Of a stretch of DNA of 64,000 nt, positions 7,606 through 17,013 are shown piece by piece. The notes under the pieces are model-generated. The model made no database searches and was not told where the DNA came from. It saw nothing but the letters and a program-made list of their open reading frames with translations. The number at the start of each line of letters is the position of its first letter. Within the stretch, counting starts at the first letter, position 1. Source of the stretch: an uncultured Pelagibacteraceae bacterium (GTDB lineage: Bacteria > Pseudomonadota > Alphaproteobacteria > Pelagibacterales > Pelagibacteraceae); contig CACDVM010000002.1 of NCBI GenBank assembly GCA_902556265.1, forward strand, positions 62,001-126,000. The letters run 5' to 3'. A program made the translations under genes and the position numbers.

Positions 7606-8597
7606 TATGAAATAACTTCAGCGCGGGTTTCATTTTCCAATTTATTTTCGAATTCTCTTAACCTTTTCCAAACAGATATTAACTCAACTATTGTTGACCA
7701 ACTTTTGACTAAATATTGAAGTGATCCCTCAACCCTTCCAAAAGCTCTTGTGATTTGTTGAACAAATCCTAAAGTAATTGCACCTGTAACTATTGTTGGT
7801 GCTAAAGCTAAATATGGTACTATGACCATACCTTGAAAATAGCTCCACTTAACAGTGTTAAAATATAAATAATGAAAGTATGATTTATAATGAATACCTC
7901 TTACTCTATTATAAAGTTGACCAATAGTTGGTGGTGCTGCTCTTATGGGATCGTCTTCACCGTGGACTAACTCTTTTCTATATCCTGCTTCTTCCTTCTG
8001 AATATCATATTCTATACCTGGAAGTTTAATTCCTACTGCAGCCAAAATAATAGTTCCACCTAGTGCCGAAATAATTGCGACCCAAACTAAAGCATGATCA
8101 ACTTCACCAATCCAAGGCAGTACGTCTATTTGTTTTGATAGACCCCAAAGTATTGGGGTAAAAGCTATTAATGTCATCACACTGTCTAACAAACCGGTAC
8201 CTAGACCTTCCATTATTCTTGCAAATTTTAGTGTATCCTCTTGTACTCTTTGTGAAGCACCTTCTGTTAATCTAGCTTTTAACCATTGTTCATGATAATA
8301 TTCAGCCATTGAAGTTCTCCATCTAAAAACCCAATGACTTGTAAAAAAACCTGTAAAAACTGCAATTAAGATCCATAATGCTGCAATTTTAGCAAATGTA
8401 AAAAGATAACCAATAAATTCAGTTTCGGTTACTGAATTAGGTGTGGTTAGTGCTTTTTGCAAAGTGTCATAAAATTCACCAAACCACTCATTTATTTTTA
8501 CATCTAGTTGAACTTGGTACCAAGTAGAAATAAGTATAAAAATTGAGCCCAATATACTCCATAAAAACCATTTCTTTTGACTAAAAAATTTAAACAT
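7605..8597 (-). CDS. sbmA: SbmA/BacA-family peptide transporter, N-terminally short
   Basis: A 330-residue inner-membrane protein of the SbmA/BacA group, which imports peptides and peptide-like compounds driven by proton motive force. Family landmarks include VFRWRTSMAEYYHEQW, GASQRVQEDTLKFAR, AAVGIKLPGIEYD, AGYRKELVHGEDD and the C-terminal YLVKSWSTIVELISVWKRLREFE. Compared with E. coli SbmA (406 aa), the first roughly 75-80 residues with the first helices are missing. The start lies 2 bases after the NDUFS4-type gene, so there is no room for a longer form in this frame. No ATP-binding motif is present. Confidence 0.85.
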   Translation of the reverse strand: MFKFFSQKKWFLWSILGSIFILISTWYQVQLDVKINEWFGEFYDTLQKALTTPNSVTETEFIGYLFTFAKIAALWILIAVFTGFFTSHWVFRWRTSMAEYYHEQWLKARLTEGASQRVQEDTLKFARIMEGLGTGLLDSVMTLIAFTPILWGLSKQIDVLPWIGEVDHALVWVAIISALGGTIILAAVGIKLPGIEYDIQKEEAGYRKELVHGEDDPIRAAPPTIGQLYNRVRGIHYKSYFHYLYFNTVKWSYFQGMVIVPYLALAPTIVTGAITLGFVQQITRAFGRVEGSLQYLVKSWSTIVELISVWKRLREFENKLENETRAEVIS

Positions 8598-8599
8598 TA

Positions 8600-8881
8600 C
8601 TATTTTAAAAAGTTATCAGCATAAGACTTTTTTAATATTTTTCTTTTTTTTGGTTCAATAATTTCAAAATCAATTTTCTTTTTCTTTGCATAAGTTATTG
8701 CAAGTTCTTTACTGGAAAATTCTAACTTCAATTCTGTATACATATCTGAAGAACTTTCCCAACCCATTAACGGATTATTTGTTGGATCCTCGGTTTCAAA
8801 TTCTAAGATCCATTTATTATTTTTACCAAGTCCAGATTGCATTGGATTTTTATTAGGAATATAAATTTTTGCTTTTTTCAT
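8600..8881 (-). CDS. NDUFS4-type complex I accessory subunit
   Basis: A 93-residue protein of the ETC complex I conserved-region family (NDUFS4, the 18-kDa subunit found in mitochondria and Alphaproteobacteria). Recognisable features are the AKIYIPNKNPMQSG start, WILEFETEDPTNNPLMGWESS and the C-terminal segment with the Tyr-Ala-Asp-Asn pattern. It likely stabilises the NADH dehydrogenase module of respiratory complex I; the nuo genes themselves are not in this window. It starts 6 bases after tRNA-Pro on the same strand and is followed directly by the SbmA-like gene. Confidence 0.9.
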   Translation of the reverse strand: MKKAKIYIPNKNPMQSGLGKNNKWILEFETEDPTNNPLMGWESSSDMYTELKLEFSSKELAITYAKKKKIDFEIIEPKKRKILKKSYADNFLK

Positions 8882-8887
8882 AAATGC

Positions 8888-8964
<77 letters not shown>

Positions 8965-9057
8965 AGTGATGTACTAATACAGTACTTATTAAATATTTCA
9001 AAGTATAAAGATTCCTAAAATAAAGGTAATTTTATTAGAATCTGATATATAAATATT

Positions 9058-9549
9058 ATGATTATAGAATGTATTAACTGTTCAAAAAAGTTCGAAGTAG
9101 ATTCTGAACTTATTCCAACAGAAGGAAGGACAATTCAATGTGGCTCGTGTAATCATTTGTGGTTTTTTAAAAAAAATCAAATAAATCAAAAAAAATCTGA
9201 AGATTTTTCGTTTCAAACAAAGGAAGATGATAAAAAAATTGATAAAAAAGATAAAAGGGAGTCAATTAAATCTAAGATAAAAAATAAAGAAAAATTAGAT
9301 ATAAATCCAGTCAATATTTCAACTAAAAATAACTTTGAAATAATTAAATATAAATCTGTGTCAAAGTTAACTTTAGGAAAATTATTATCCTATATTCTAG
9401 TTACAATTATTTCATTTATTGGCTTGATAATTTTAATAGATACATTTAAAAACCCTCTTTATAATTATTTTCCAAATTTAGAACATATTTTATTTAGTCT
9501 TTTTGAGACTTTAAAAGATATAACATTATTTATAAAAGACTTATTTTAA
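9058..9549 (+). CDS. Zinc-ribbon membrane protein (MJ0042-type N-terminal domain)
   Basis: A 163-residue protein. Residues 1-40 form an MJ0042-type zinc ribbon, with CINC (Cys5, Cys8) and CGSC (Cys28, Cys31). A long lysine-rich, low-complexity linker follows (about residues 42-100), then one hydrophobic helix (about 110-130) and a short hydrophobic tail. Similar alphaproteobacterial proteins are annotated only as zinc-ribbon domain proteins; a regulatory or membrane-tethering role is possible but unproved. It is followed 2 bases later by nhaA. Confidence 0.8.
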   Translation: MIIECINCSKKFEVDSELIPTEGRTIQCGSCNHLWFFKKNQINQKKSEDFSFQTKEDDKKIDKKDKRESIKSKIKNKEKLDINPVNISTKNNFEIIKYKSVSKLTLGKLLSYILVTIISFIGLIILIDTFKNPLYNYFPNLEHILFSLFETLKDITLFIKDLF

Positions 9550-9551
9550 TT

Positions 9552-10724
9552 ATGATTAATTATTTATCTAAACCTTTTAAATGGTTTTTTAAACTGGAAG
9601 CTGCTAGTGGTCTTATATTATTAATAGCTGCAATATTGGCACTGATAATAAGTAATGGTGCATATAGTGAATTATATTTTCAAACTTTAGAAAAATATTT
9701 ATTTTTAGGAATTAATCAATTTGGATTAAAACTAAGTGTATTACATTGGATTAATGATGCGTTAATGGCTATATTTTTTTTCTTTGTAACATTAGAAATT
9801 AAAAGAGAATTTTTACAGGGAGAACTCTCAAATATAAAACAAGCTTTACTACCAATAATTGCAGCTGTTGGGGGAATGTTAGTACCAGCATTAATTTATG
9901 TTTTTATAAATCTTGGTGACGTAGAAACGCTTACAGGTTGGGCGATTCCTTCAGCTACAGATATAGCCTTTTCTTTGGGAGTTTTATCTTTACTTGGAAA
10001 AAGAGTCCCTTTGTCTCTAAAAGTTTTTTTAACAGCACTTGCTATAATAGATGATTTAGGTGCTATTGTTATCATAGCAATATTTTATTCTGGAGATTTA
10101 AGTGTAAAATATTTACTTTTAATGCTTTTGGCTTTCTTGATTCTTTTAACAATTAATAAATTTAACATCAGAAAATTTTTACCTTACCTTATTGTTGGCG
10201 TGTTTCTTTGGGACTTTACACATAATTCTGGAATTCACGCGACTATAGCCGGTGTTTTATTAGCAATTACCATTCCACATAGAAAAAATGAAAAAGATTT
10301 TTCATTATTAATTAAGATTGAGCATTCAATTAGCCCATATGTGGCTTTTGGAATAATGCCATTATTTGCTTTTGCTAATGCAGGTGTCTCTTTGGAAGGT
10401 TTATCTTTAGCCTCACTATTAGATAAAGTTCCGCTGGGTATCCTTTTGGGATTGTTTGTAGGGAAACAATTTGGTGTTTTTATATTTTCATACGTTTCAA
10501 TAAAACTCAAAATAGCTCAGATGCCAAGTAACACTAATTGGTTTAATTTTTATGGAGTTGGTGTTTTGACTGGTATTGGTTTTACTATGAGTCTTTTTGT
10601 TGGTAATTTAGCATTTGCAGAAAATATGCAGTATATGGATGGTGTTAAGATAGGTGTATTGACTGGGTCGTTATTATCCACACTATTTGGATATTTTTTG
10701 ATATTACTTACACCTAATAAATAA
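9552..10724 (+). CDS. nhaA: Na+/H+ antiporter NhaA
   Basis: A 390-residue inner-membrane antiporter exchanging internal Na+ for external protons. It shows the expected twelve helices. The essential aspartates are Asp167-Asp168 in LAIIDDLGAI, with Asp137 in SATDIAFSLG. The GVLTGIGFTMSLFVG segment near the C-terminus is also diagnostic. It is the middle gene of a plus-strand trio and lies 5 bases before the glutathione peroxidase. Sodium homeostasis fits a marine cell. Confidence 0.96.
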   Translation: MINYLSKPFKWFFKLEAASGLILLIAAILALIISNGAYSELYFQTLEKYLFLGINQFGLKLSVLHWINDALMAIFFFFVTLEIKREFLQGELSNIKQALLPIIAAVGGMLVPALIYVFINLGDVETLTGWAIPSATDIAFSLGVLSLLGKRVPLSLKVFLTALAIIDDLGAIVIIAIFYSGDLSVKYLLLMLLAFLILLTINKFNIRKFLPYLIVGVFLWDFTHNSGIHATIAGVLLAITIPHRKNEKDFSLLIKIEHSISPYVAFGIMPLFAFANAGVSLEGLSLASLLDKVPLGILLGLFVGKQFGVFIFSYVSIKLKIAQMPSNTNWFNFYGVGVLTGIGFTMSLFVGNLAFAENMQYMDGVKIGVLTGSLLSTLFGYFLILLTPNK

Positions 10725-10729
10725 TTTAA

Positions 10730-11275
10730 ATGAAGAATTTAAAAGTAATAGGAATATGTTTAATTATGTTTTTTTTTAATAATACATCAATAGCAAATTA
10801 CGAAAAAGTTTTTTATGATTTTAAAATTCAAGGAATATCAGGAAATATTATAAATTTAGATGATTTTAGAGGTAAAGTTGTTCTTTTAGTAAATACAGCT
10901 AGTTATTGCGGTTTTACAAAACAATACACTGATTTGCAAAAATTATGGGACAATTATAAATCTGAAGGTTTGGTTATTTTAGGAGTCCCGTCAAATTCTT
11001 TTAATCAGGAAAAGAAAAACGACAGTGAAGTTAAAAGTTTTTGTGAAGTTGACTTTAATATAGATTTTCCTTTGACTACAATAAGTAATGTAAAAGGAGA
11101 AGATGCACATGAAATATTTAAATGGGCAAAAGATAATCATGGAAAATCTGCAGTTCCAAAATGGAATTTTTATAAAATTTTAATTAATAAAGATGGTAAA
11201 ATTGAAGAAACTTTTTCATCTTTCACGAATCCTATGTCGAATAAAATTATAAAGAAAATTGAAAATTTATTATAA
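10730..11275 (+). CDS. Glutathione peroxidase family protein, exported
   Basis: A 181-residue thioredoxin-fold peroxidase. Residues 1 to about 22 form a signal peptide, implying a periplasmic location, which differs from cytoplasmic BtuE-type members. The peroxidatic cysteine is in NTASYCGFTKQY. The conserved Gln lies in PSNSFNQE and Trp-Asn in PKWNFYK. A second cysteine (SFCEVDF) could serve as resolving residue for thioredoxin-dependent turnover. The gene ends by overlapping the convergent MBL hydrolase by 6 bases. Confidence 0.88.
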   Translation: MKNLKVIGICLIMFFFNNTSIANYEKVFYDFKIQGISGNIINLDDFRGKVVLLVNTASYCGFTKQYTDLQKLWDNYKSEGLVILGVPSNSFNQEKKNDSEVKSFCEVDFNIDFPLTTISNVKGEDAHEIFKWAKDNHGKSAVPKWNFYKILINKDGKIEETFSSFTNPMSNKIIKKIENLL

Positions 11276-12040
11276 TTTCAATGTAAGACCATCATAACCT
11301 GGCACAACATTTTTAGGTAATTTTCTTTTAAGCACATCATAATCTAATTCTGAATGTAAATTTGTTAAAACAGCTTTTTTTGGAGAAAAGATATCAATTA
11401 ATTTCAAGCATTCATCGAGATTTAAGTGCGATGGATGTTTTTTATACCATAAACAATCGATTACTAGATATTTTAAGTTTGAAAAAAAATTATAATTTTT
11501 TTTATGAATATAGCTTACATCGCTAATATAAGCTAATTTTTTATCTATTATATAGCAAATACTATTTACTTTACCATGTTTCACTTTAATTGATCTAATA
11601 GAAATATTTTTTTTTCCATCTTTAATAGGTAATTTTTTTTTAATTAAATTCAGTTTTAAAGTAGCTGGATATTCATTATCACCACTTTTAAAACAATACC
11701 CGAATGTTTTATTTAAATAATTTTTTGTATCAATATCTGCATAAACAGGAATTGGTTTCTTATTATTTATATAAAAGACTCTTAAATCATTGATACCGTG
11801 GGTTTGGTCTGCATGGGAATGTGAGAATAAAACTTTGTTAATATTTTTTATATTGTTATTTATTAATTGGGTCCTTAAATCGGGCGAAGTATCAATTAAA
11901 ATATTTTCTGAATTTGTTTCTAATATAGCTGAACATCTTGATCTATAATTCTTTTTATTTTTTGGATCACATTTTCCAAAATATCCATCCGACCTAGGAA
12001 CACCCATTGAACTACCACATCCTAAAATAGTAAACTTCAT
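11270..12040 (-). CDS. MBL-fold metallo-hydrolase (PhnP-like)
   Basis: A 256-residue metallo-beta-lactamase-fold enzyme. The N-terminus reads MKFTILGCGSSMGVPR, followed by the metal motif HSHADQTHGINDLR and later histidines in the VKHG and NLHSEL segments. The cysteine-containing insertion (GKCDPKNKKNYRSRCS) is typical of PhnP-like phosphodiesterases. In many Alphaproteobacteria this gene follows tatD and metG, as here. Likely a cyclic phosphodiesterase or RNA/nucleotide hydrolase; the substrate is unknown. Confidence 0.85.
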   Translation of the reverse strand: MKFTILGCGSSMGVPRSDGYFGKCDPKNKKNYRSRCSAILETNSENILIDTSPDLRTQLINNNIKNINKVLFSHSHADQTHGINDLRVFYINNKKPIPVYADIDTKNYLNKTFGYCFKSGDNEYPATLKLNLIKKKLPIKDGKKNISIRSIKVKHGKVNSICYIIDKKLAYISDVSYIHKKNYNFFSNLKYLVIDCLWYKKHPSHLNLDECLKLIDIFSPKKAVLTNLHSELDYDVLKRKLPKNVVPGYDGLTLKL

Positions 12041-12043
12041 ATT

Positions 12044-12814
12044 TTAACTAAATAAATTGTTGAAATTATTTGAAGTAATTTTTATTAAATCATCATTTGA
12101 TATGTTCTTTATTAAAGCTAATTTTTTAGCAGTATATTGAACAAAAGATGGTTCATTTTTTTTTCCTCTTTTAGGTTCTGGTGCTAAAAAAGGACTATCG
12201 GTTTCTATAAGTATTTTTTCCAAAGGAATAAATTTAAATGTTTCTTGCAATTCAACAGAATTTTTGAATGTTATTATTCCACTAGCTGAAAAATATGTGC
12301 CCATATCAAGTAATTGTTCAGCAAATTTTCTAGTTCCAGTAAAACAATGCATCAAAATTTTAAGATTATTTTTTTTATACTTTTTGAAGATTTCTAAAGT
12401 TTCATTTTCTGCACTTCTAGAATGAATTATTAGAGGTATATTCAATTCTATAGATGCCTCAATATGTTTTTCTAAACTTTCAATTTGATCATGTTTGTCA
12501 CTATGATTGTAATAAAAATCAAGACCAGTTTCCCCTATTCCAATGATTTTTTGATTATCTTGAATTTCTTTTATAATTAGTTCACATGAGATTTTGTTAT
12601 TTTTTGCTTCATGAGGATGAATACCATAAGTACCATAGATAATTTCGTCTTTTTTTACTATCTCTTTGATTTTATTAAAACTATCTAATGTAGTACATAT
12701 TGTTAATATCTTTTTAATACCAACATCTTTAGATCTTTTTATTACTTCGTTTAAATTACTTAAAAGTGGTTCATGATCTAAATGGCAGTGTGAATCAATC
12801 ATTTTTTTTTTCAA
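12044..12814 (-). CDS. tatD: TatD-family metal-dependent hydrolase
   Basis: A 256-residue TIM-barrel hydrolase (YcfH type). Metal ligands are visible in DSHCHLDHEP at the N-terminus, in GETGLDFYY, in the IIHSRSAENE strand, in MHCFTG and in ETDSPFLAPEP. Family members have DNase or D-aminoacyl-tRNA deacylase activity. The start overlaps the end of metG by 20 bases, and the MBL hydrolase follows after 3 bases. This order is a widespread alphaproteobacterial arrangement. Confidence 0.93.
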   Translation of the reverse strand: MKKKMIDSHCHLDHEPLLSNLNEVIKRSKDVGIKKILTICTTLDSFNKIKEIVKKDEIIYGTYGIHPHEAKNNKISCELIIKEIQDNQKIIGIGETGLDFYYNHSDKHDQIESLEKHIEASIELNIPLIIHSRSAENETLEIFKKYKKNNLKILMHCFTGTRKFAEQLLDMGTYFSASGIITFKNSVELQETFKFIPLEKILIETDSPFLAPEPKRGKKNEPSFVQYTAKKLALIKNISNDDLIKITSNNFNNLFS

Positions 12815-14336
12815 TTTTGTTGAAAAGAATATCTATTTTATTCAATTTAGCATTAGGTTCTAGGTAATTATGATTTTCAAAAGTTGAAAATTTAATATCA
12901 TCTTCATTAATACCAAAAATTTTCAACGCTTTTAAAGCTGAGTTAGGAATAATTGGATAGAGCATAAAGCTAATTTTTCTTATTATTTCTAATGTTGTAT
13001 AAACGATAGTGTTGAGTCTTTGAATGTTATCTTTTTTCTTCCATGGTTCTTGATCGTTGAAATATTTATTTGTTTCAAATAGGGTATTTACAATAAAATC
13101 TATATAAAAATTTAAATCCTGATTGTCAATTTTTTCTCTTATCAAATCTAAATTTTTACTCAAATTATCTAAAATTTTTAAATCATCCTCCTTAAACTCT
13201 TTACTACCTGGAATTTTTCCCTCACAATTTTTTTGTGCAAAAGCGGTTACTCTTTGACATAAGTTTCCAAAATTATTCGCTAAATCACTGTTAATACAAT
13301 CTTCCAATCTATCTTCAGATATATTTCCATCATTTCCAAATGACACTTCTTTTATTAAATAATATCTCAAGGGATCAAGGCCATACTTCTTTATAATTTC
13401 AATAGGATCTAAAATATTACCTTTTGATTTTGACATTTTTTCATCAGCTGAAAGTATCCAACCATGTCCATAAACTTTTTTTGGTAGAGGTATTTTTGCA
13501 GCCAATAAAAAAGCTGGCCAATAAATTGCATGGAATCTTAAAATATCTTTTCCTATTAAATGTACTGATGCTGGCCAAAATTGTTTAAAAAGTGGGTCTG
13601 TAGTATTTGGATAATTAAGTGCACTAATGTAATTTGTAAGAGCATCAAGCCAAACATAAATTACATGATTTTCATCATTTGGCACGGGTATACCCCAAGA
13701 AAAGCTTTTTCTACTAATTGAGAGATCTTTTAAACCATTTTTAACAAAACTAATAACTTCATTTTTTCTTGATGGGGGAGAAATAAAATCAGGATTCTTT
13801 TCATAAAAATCTAGTAAAGGTTTCTCCCATTTTGATAACTTAAAGAAATATGACTCTTCATCCACCCATTCAACTATTGATTTTGAAGATTTAGCAATTT
13901 TTTTACCATTGTTTTCTTCAATTTCATCGTTGGAATAAAAAGCCTCATCAGAAACAGAATACCATCCAGAATATTTAGATAAATAAATATCCTCATTTTT
14001 TTGTAATTCATTCCATAGTTTTTGCACAGATAATTTGTGTCTTTTTTCTGTAGTTCTAATAAAATCAGTGTTGGTCAAATTTAGAGTTTTAGATAAATCT
14101 CGATAAGTTTGACTAATCTCATCACAAAATTTTAAAGTTTCAATTCCCCTCTTCTCTGCAGCTCTTTGGATCTTTAAACCATGTTCGTCTGTTCCGGTAA
14201 GAAAATTTACATTAAAACCATCAATTCTTTTAAATCTAGCAAAAAAATCTGCAATTATACTTGAATATGCATGACCCATATGAGGTTTAGCTGATGGATA
14301 ATAAATTGGTGTAGTTATATAAAAATTTTTATCCAT
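12795..14336 (-). CDS. metG: Methionyl-tRNA synthetase
   Basis: A 513-residue class I synthetase charging tRNA-Met. The HIGH-type motif is HMGH at residues 19-22 and the KMSKS loop occurs in ADEKMSKSKGN. The connective peptide lacks the four-cysteine zinc knuckle, as in the zinc-free MetG group common in Alphaproteobacteria, and there is no C-terminal tRNA-binding domain. The gene overlaps holB upstream by 8 bases and tatD downstream by 20. Confidence 0.96.
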   Translation of the reverse strand: MDKNFYITTPIYYPSAKPHMGHAYSSIIADFFARFKRIDGFNVNFLTGTDEHGLKIQRAAEKRGIETLKFCDEISQTYRDLSKTLNLTNTDFIRTTEKRHKLSVQKLWNELQKNEDIYLSKYSGWYSVSDEAFYSNDEIEENNGKKIAKSSKSIVEWVDEESYFFKLSKWEKPLLDFYEKNPDFISPPSRKNEVISFVKNGLKDLSISRKSFSWGIPVPNDENHVIYVWLDALTNYISALNYPNTTDPLFKQFWPASVHLIGKDILRFHAIYWPAFLLAAKIPLPKKVYGHGWILSADEKMSKSKGNILDPIEIIKKYGLDPLRYYLIKEVSFGNDGNISEDRLEDCINSDLANNFGNLCQRVTAFAQKNCEGKIPGSKEFKEDDLKILDNLSKNLDLIREKIDNQDLNFYIDFIVNTLFETNKYFNDQEPWKKKDNIQRLNTIVYTTLEIIRKISFMLYPIIPNSALKALKIFGINEDDIKFSTFENHNYLEPNAKLNKIDILFNKIEKKND

Positions 14337-15261
14337 TTAAAATTTTATCCTCAAATTCCATAAACAAAGACTCATCATCAAGATTAAATTTTATTGAGTT
14401 AGATATTTTTTTTAGAAAAAGACTGTATTCAAAATTAATATTTTCAGATACCGAGTGATTAATTTTGCTAAAATAAAGTTCAATTAGATTAAATATTAAA
14501 TATTTTGATGAAGTATCTTTTTTATAATGATTATCTTTAATAATTAATCTTAAAAATTGTTGTAAATTAAGATTGGCTAAATCATAATTATTTTTTTGTC
14601 CAAACAATATTAAATTATAAATATAACCTGGGGTGGAATAATAATTAATTATATCACTATTTATTATTTCACTTAGATCTATATTCAATAAATTTTTTAT
14701 TATATCTAAACTTTGTTTATTTGATAAAGTAATTTTTAAATTTATACACCTAGATAAAAGAGTTGGAAGTATCTTTTTATTATTATTTATCAAAATAAAA
14801 TGAACATTGTTAGTTGGTTCTTCCAAAACTTTTAATAGAGCATTTATTGAATTTGTATTTAAAAATTCTATATTATCAATTAACACAAATCTTTTTTTTT
14901 GATTAAATGAAGATTTGTTTAATTTCAAAATTAATTCTCTTATCTGATTTAAATCTATAAATTTTTTTTCTGAGTCAATATCAATCAAATTAAAGTTTGG
15001 ATTTGATTGATTTAAAATTGTTTTGAAAGTTTGATTTTTTTCATTAATTTTATAATTATCTAAATTATATTCAAATTGCTCACCTTTAGACAAAACATAA
15101 TTGATAAAATGATATGCCATAGTTGCTTTTCCTAAACCTTTCTGACCACTTAATAAAATTTTATTGGGTAATTTATTGTTATTATTAAGTGATATTAAAT
15201 CGTTAAAATACTGGTTTAAGCCGAACAATTGAGTTTGACTAATGGGTTCAATAATGTTCAT
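14329..15261 (-). CDS. holB: DNA polymerase III delta' subunit
   Basis: A 310-residue AAA+ clamp-loader subunit. A P-loop of the form GQKGLGKAT lies at residues 39-47, and the LLKVLEEPTNNVHFIL segment is diagnostic of the DnaX/HolB family. The cysteine zinc module of many delta' proteins is not seen. The gene lies between tmk and metG with overlaps of 4 and 8 bases, the standard alphaproteobacterial context. Codon use is very AT-rich, and the C-terminal third is poorly conserved. Confidence 0.9.
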   Translation of the reverse strand: MNIIEPISQTQLFGLNQYFNDLISLNNNNKLPNKILLSGQKGLGKATMAYHFINYVLSKGEQFEYNLDNYKINEKNQTFKTILNQSNPNFNLIDIDSEKKFIDLNQIRELILKLNKSSFNQKKRFVLIDNIEFLNTNSINALLKVLEEPTNNVHFILINNNKKILPTLLSRCINLKITLSNKQSLDIIKNLLNIDLSEIINSDIINYYSTPGYIYNLILFGQKNNYDLANLNLQQFLRLIIKDNHYKKDTSSKYLIFNLIELYFSKINHSVSENINFEYSLFLKKISNSIKFNLDDESLFMEFEDKILNG

Positions 15262-15872
15262 ATTAATTGGTCAATTTTGTTTATTATAAATGACTTATTT
15301 TTTTCTATATCTAAATTTGAATTCACCATCAAATATTTCTTTTTATTTTTTCTTAACAACTTTAAAAAACCATTTTGTACATTCTTATAAAAAACATTAT
15401 TAAATTTATCATATCGATTAAGTGATTTTCTCTTCTTAAGTCTTTTAATCATGTTATCTTTATTGACTACGTTCAAAAAAGTAAAATTAATCTTAATATT
15501 ACCTAAAAGAAATTTATTTATAGTATTGATTAGTTTAATATTTACTCCTAAACCAAAATGTTGATAAGCTATAGTTGAGTCTATAAATCTATCTATTAAA
15601 ATAATTTTTTTTTTATAATTTTTTCTTAATAAACTCATATTCTCACTTCTGGCCGCTAAATAAAGTAAAAGATCTGTATCTTTGTTAAAATTTGACTGTT
15701 TATTTAAAATCAGTTTTCTTATTTTTTCAGCATTTAAAGTTCCGCCTGGTTCACGTATTTTTATATGTTCAATCTTCTTTTTTTTTAAATATTTAGATAC
15801 ATTTGAAATATGATAACTTTTACCGCTACCTTCAATTCCTTCAAAAACAATTACAGGTTTTTTAAACATCAC
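15258..15872 (-). CDS. tmk: Thymidylate kinase
   Basis: A 204-residue P-loop kinase phosphorylating dTMP to dTDP. The P-loop is EGIEGSGKS at residues 11-19, followed by the DR motif in LIDRFIDSTIAYQHFG and by REPGGT. A second methionine directly follows the first, so the true start may be 3 bases later. The start overlaps the D-alanyl-D-alanine carboxypeptidase gene by 11 bases, and the gene is followed by holB with a 4-base overlap. Confidence 0.95.
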   Translation of the reverse strand: MMFKKPVIVFEGIEGSGKSYHISNVSKYLKKKKIEHIKIREPGGTLNAEKIRKLILNKQSNFNKDTDLLLYLAARSENMSLLRKNYKKKIILIDRFIDSTIAYQHFGLGVNIKLINTINKFLLGNIKINFTFLNVVNKDNMIKRLKKRKSLNRYDKFNNVFYKNVQNGFLKLLRKNKKKYLMVNSNLDIEKNKSFIINKIDQLI

Positions 15873-17013
15873 CCCAAATTAAATAATTTAAGGACTTCAT
15901 TAATCTAGAAAAAATATTTACCTTTTTTACTTCCTTGATGGCTAATAAATCATACTCACCAATTTGTTCTTGATCGTATATAATTTTTAATTTTGCGACA
16001 ATTTGATCTTTTTTTATTGGTGCTTCTATTGGACCTGTATACAACATTTTAACTTTAAGTTTTTTCTTCTGGCCTTTTTTAATTGTCCTAAAGATATCTT
16101 CATTAGCATAAACATTTACAAAGCTATCTTTTCCAAGCCAAACTTCAATACTATCAAATGGTTTTTTAGATTTGGAAATTTCCACTAAATCAAAATTCGT
16201 AAGGCCATAAGTTAATAATCTAGAACTCTCTTTTGATCTGGAATTTTTTGTTTCAAATCCACTACCCACAGCTATCAATCTTCTGCCTTTTCTCTCTAAT
16301 GACGAAGCTAACGAATATCTTTCTACAGCAAGATATCCTGTTTTGATACCATCAGCACCCATATTTTTATATAATAAAGGATTTCTATTTCCCTGGGTTA
16401 TCGGATCACCGCCTGTCCGATCCCAGGTAAATTCTTTTTCCTTAAACCATTTATAATATTCAGGGTGCGATTTAATTAAATAATTTGACATAATCATAAT
16501 ATCTCTAACTGTAGAATAATTATCAGGATCATTTAAACCTGAAGAATTAGCAAAATTAGTGTTAGTCATACCAATTTCTTTTGCTTTAGAGGTCATCATG
16601 ATAGCAAATTCTTCTTCTGTGCCCGCTATACCCTCTGCTAAAGCAACACAAGCATCATTACCAGATGCTATAATAATTCCTTTAAGTAAATCTTCTACAG
16701 AAACATTGTCACCAACCATAACAAACATTGAGGAAAATCCTGCAGTTGATAATCTCCAAGCTTTTTCTGAAATTATAAATTCTTCATCTAAACTTAAATC
16801 TCCGGATTTGATTAAATCAAAAGCAATAATGCTTGTCATAATTTTAGTCATTGATGCAGGATAAATAGATCTATCAGGCTCTTTTTCATACAAAATTTCA
16901 CCTGATAAAAAATCCTGTAAAATTGCAGTCCTTGCTTTTATTTCTATATTAGCTTGAGCTACTTGGTAAAAAAAAATATTAACAAGAAAAATAATAATAA
17001 ATTTTTTAAACAT
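15862..17013 (-). CDS. dacA: D-alanyl-D-alanine carboxypeptidase (penicillin-binding protein 5/6 family)
   Basis: A 383-residue exported peptidoglycan enzyme of the S11 family. Residues 1-21 are a signal peptide. The serine active site is ASMTK with Ser54 and Lys57, the second motif is SGND and the third is KTG in DGIKTGYL. A PBP5-type C-terminal domain follows, ending in a short hydrophobic, membrane-binding tail. It trims the terminal D-Ala of pentapeptides. It lies between the SPOR-type lipoprotein and tmk, overlapping both. Confidence 0.94.
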   Translation of the reverse strand: MFKKFIIIFLVNIFFYQVAQANIEIKARTAILQDFLSGEILYEKEPDRSIYPASMTKIMTSIIAFDLIKSGDLSLDEEFIISEKAWRLSTAGFSSMFVMVGDNVSVEDLLKGIIIASGNDACVALAEGIAGTEEEFAIMMTSKAKEIGMTNTNFANSSGLNDPDNYSTVRDIMIMSNYLIKSHPEYYKWFKEKEFTWDRTGGDPITQGNRNPLLYKNMGADGIKTGYLAVERYSLASSLERKGRRLIAVGSGFETKNSRSKESSRLLTYGLTNFDLVEISKSKKPFDSIEVWLGKDSFVNVYANEDIFRTIKKGQKKKLKVKMLYTGPIEAPIKKDQIVAKLKIIYDQEQIGEYDLLAIKEVKKVNIFSRLMKSLNYLIWGDV

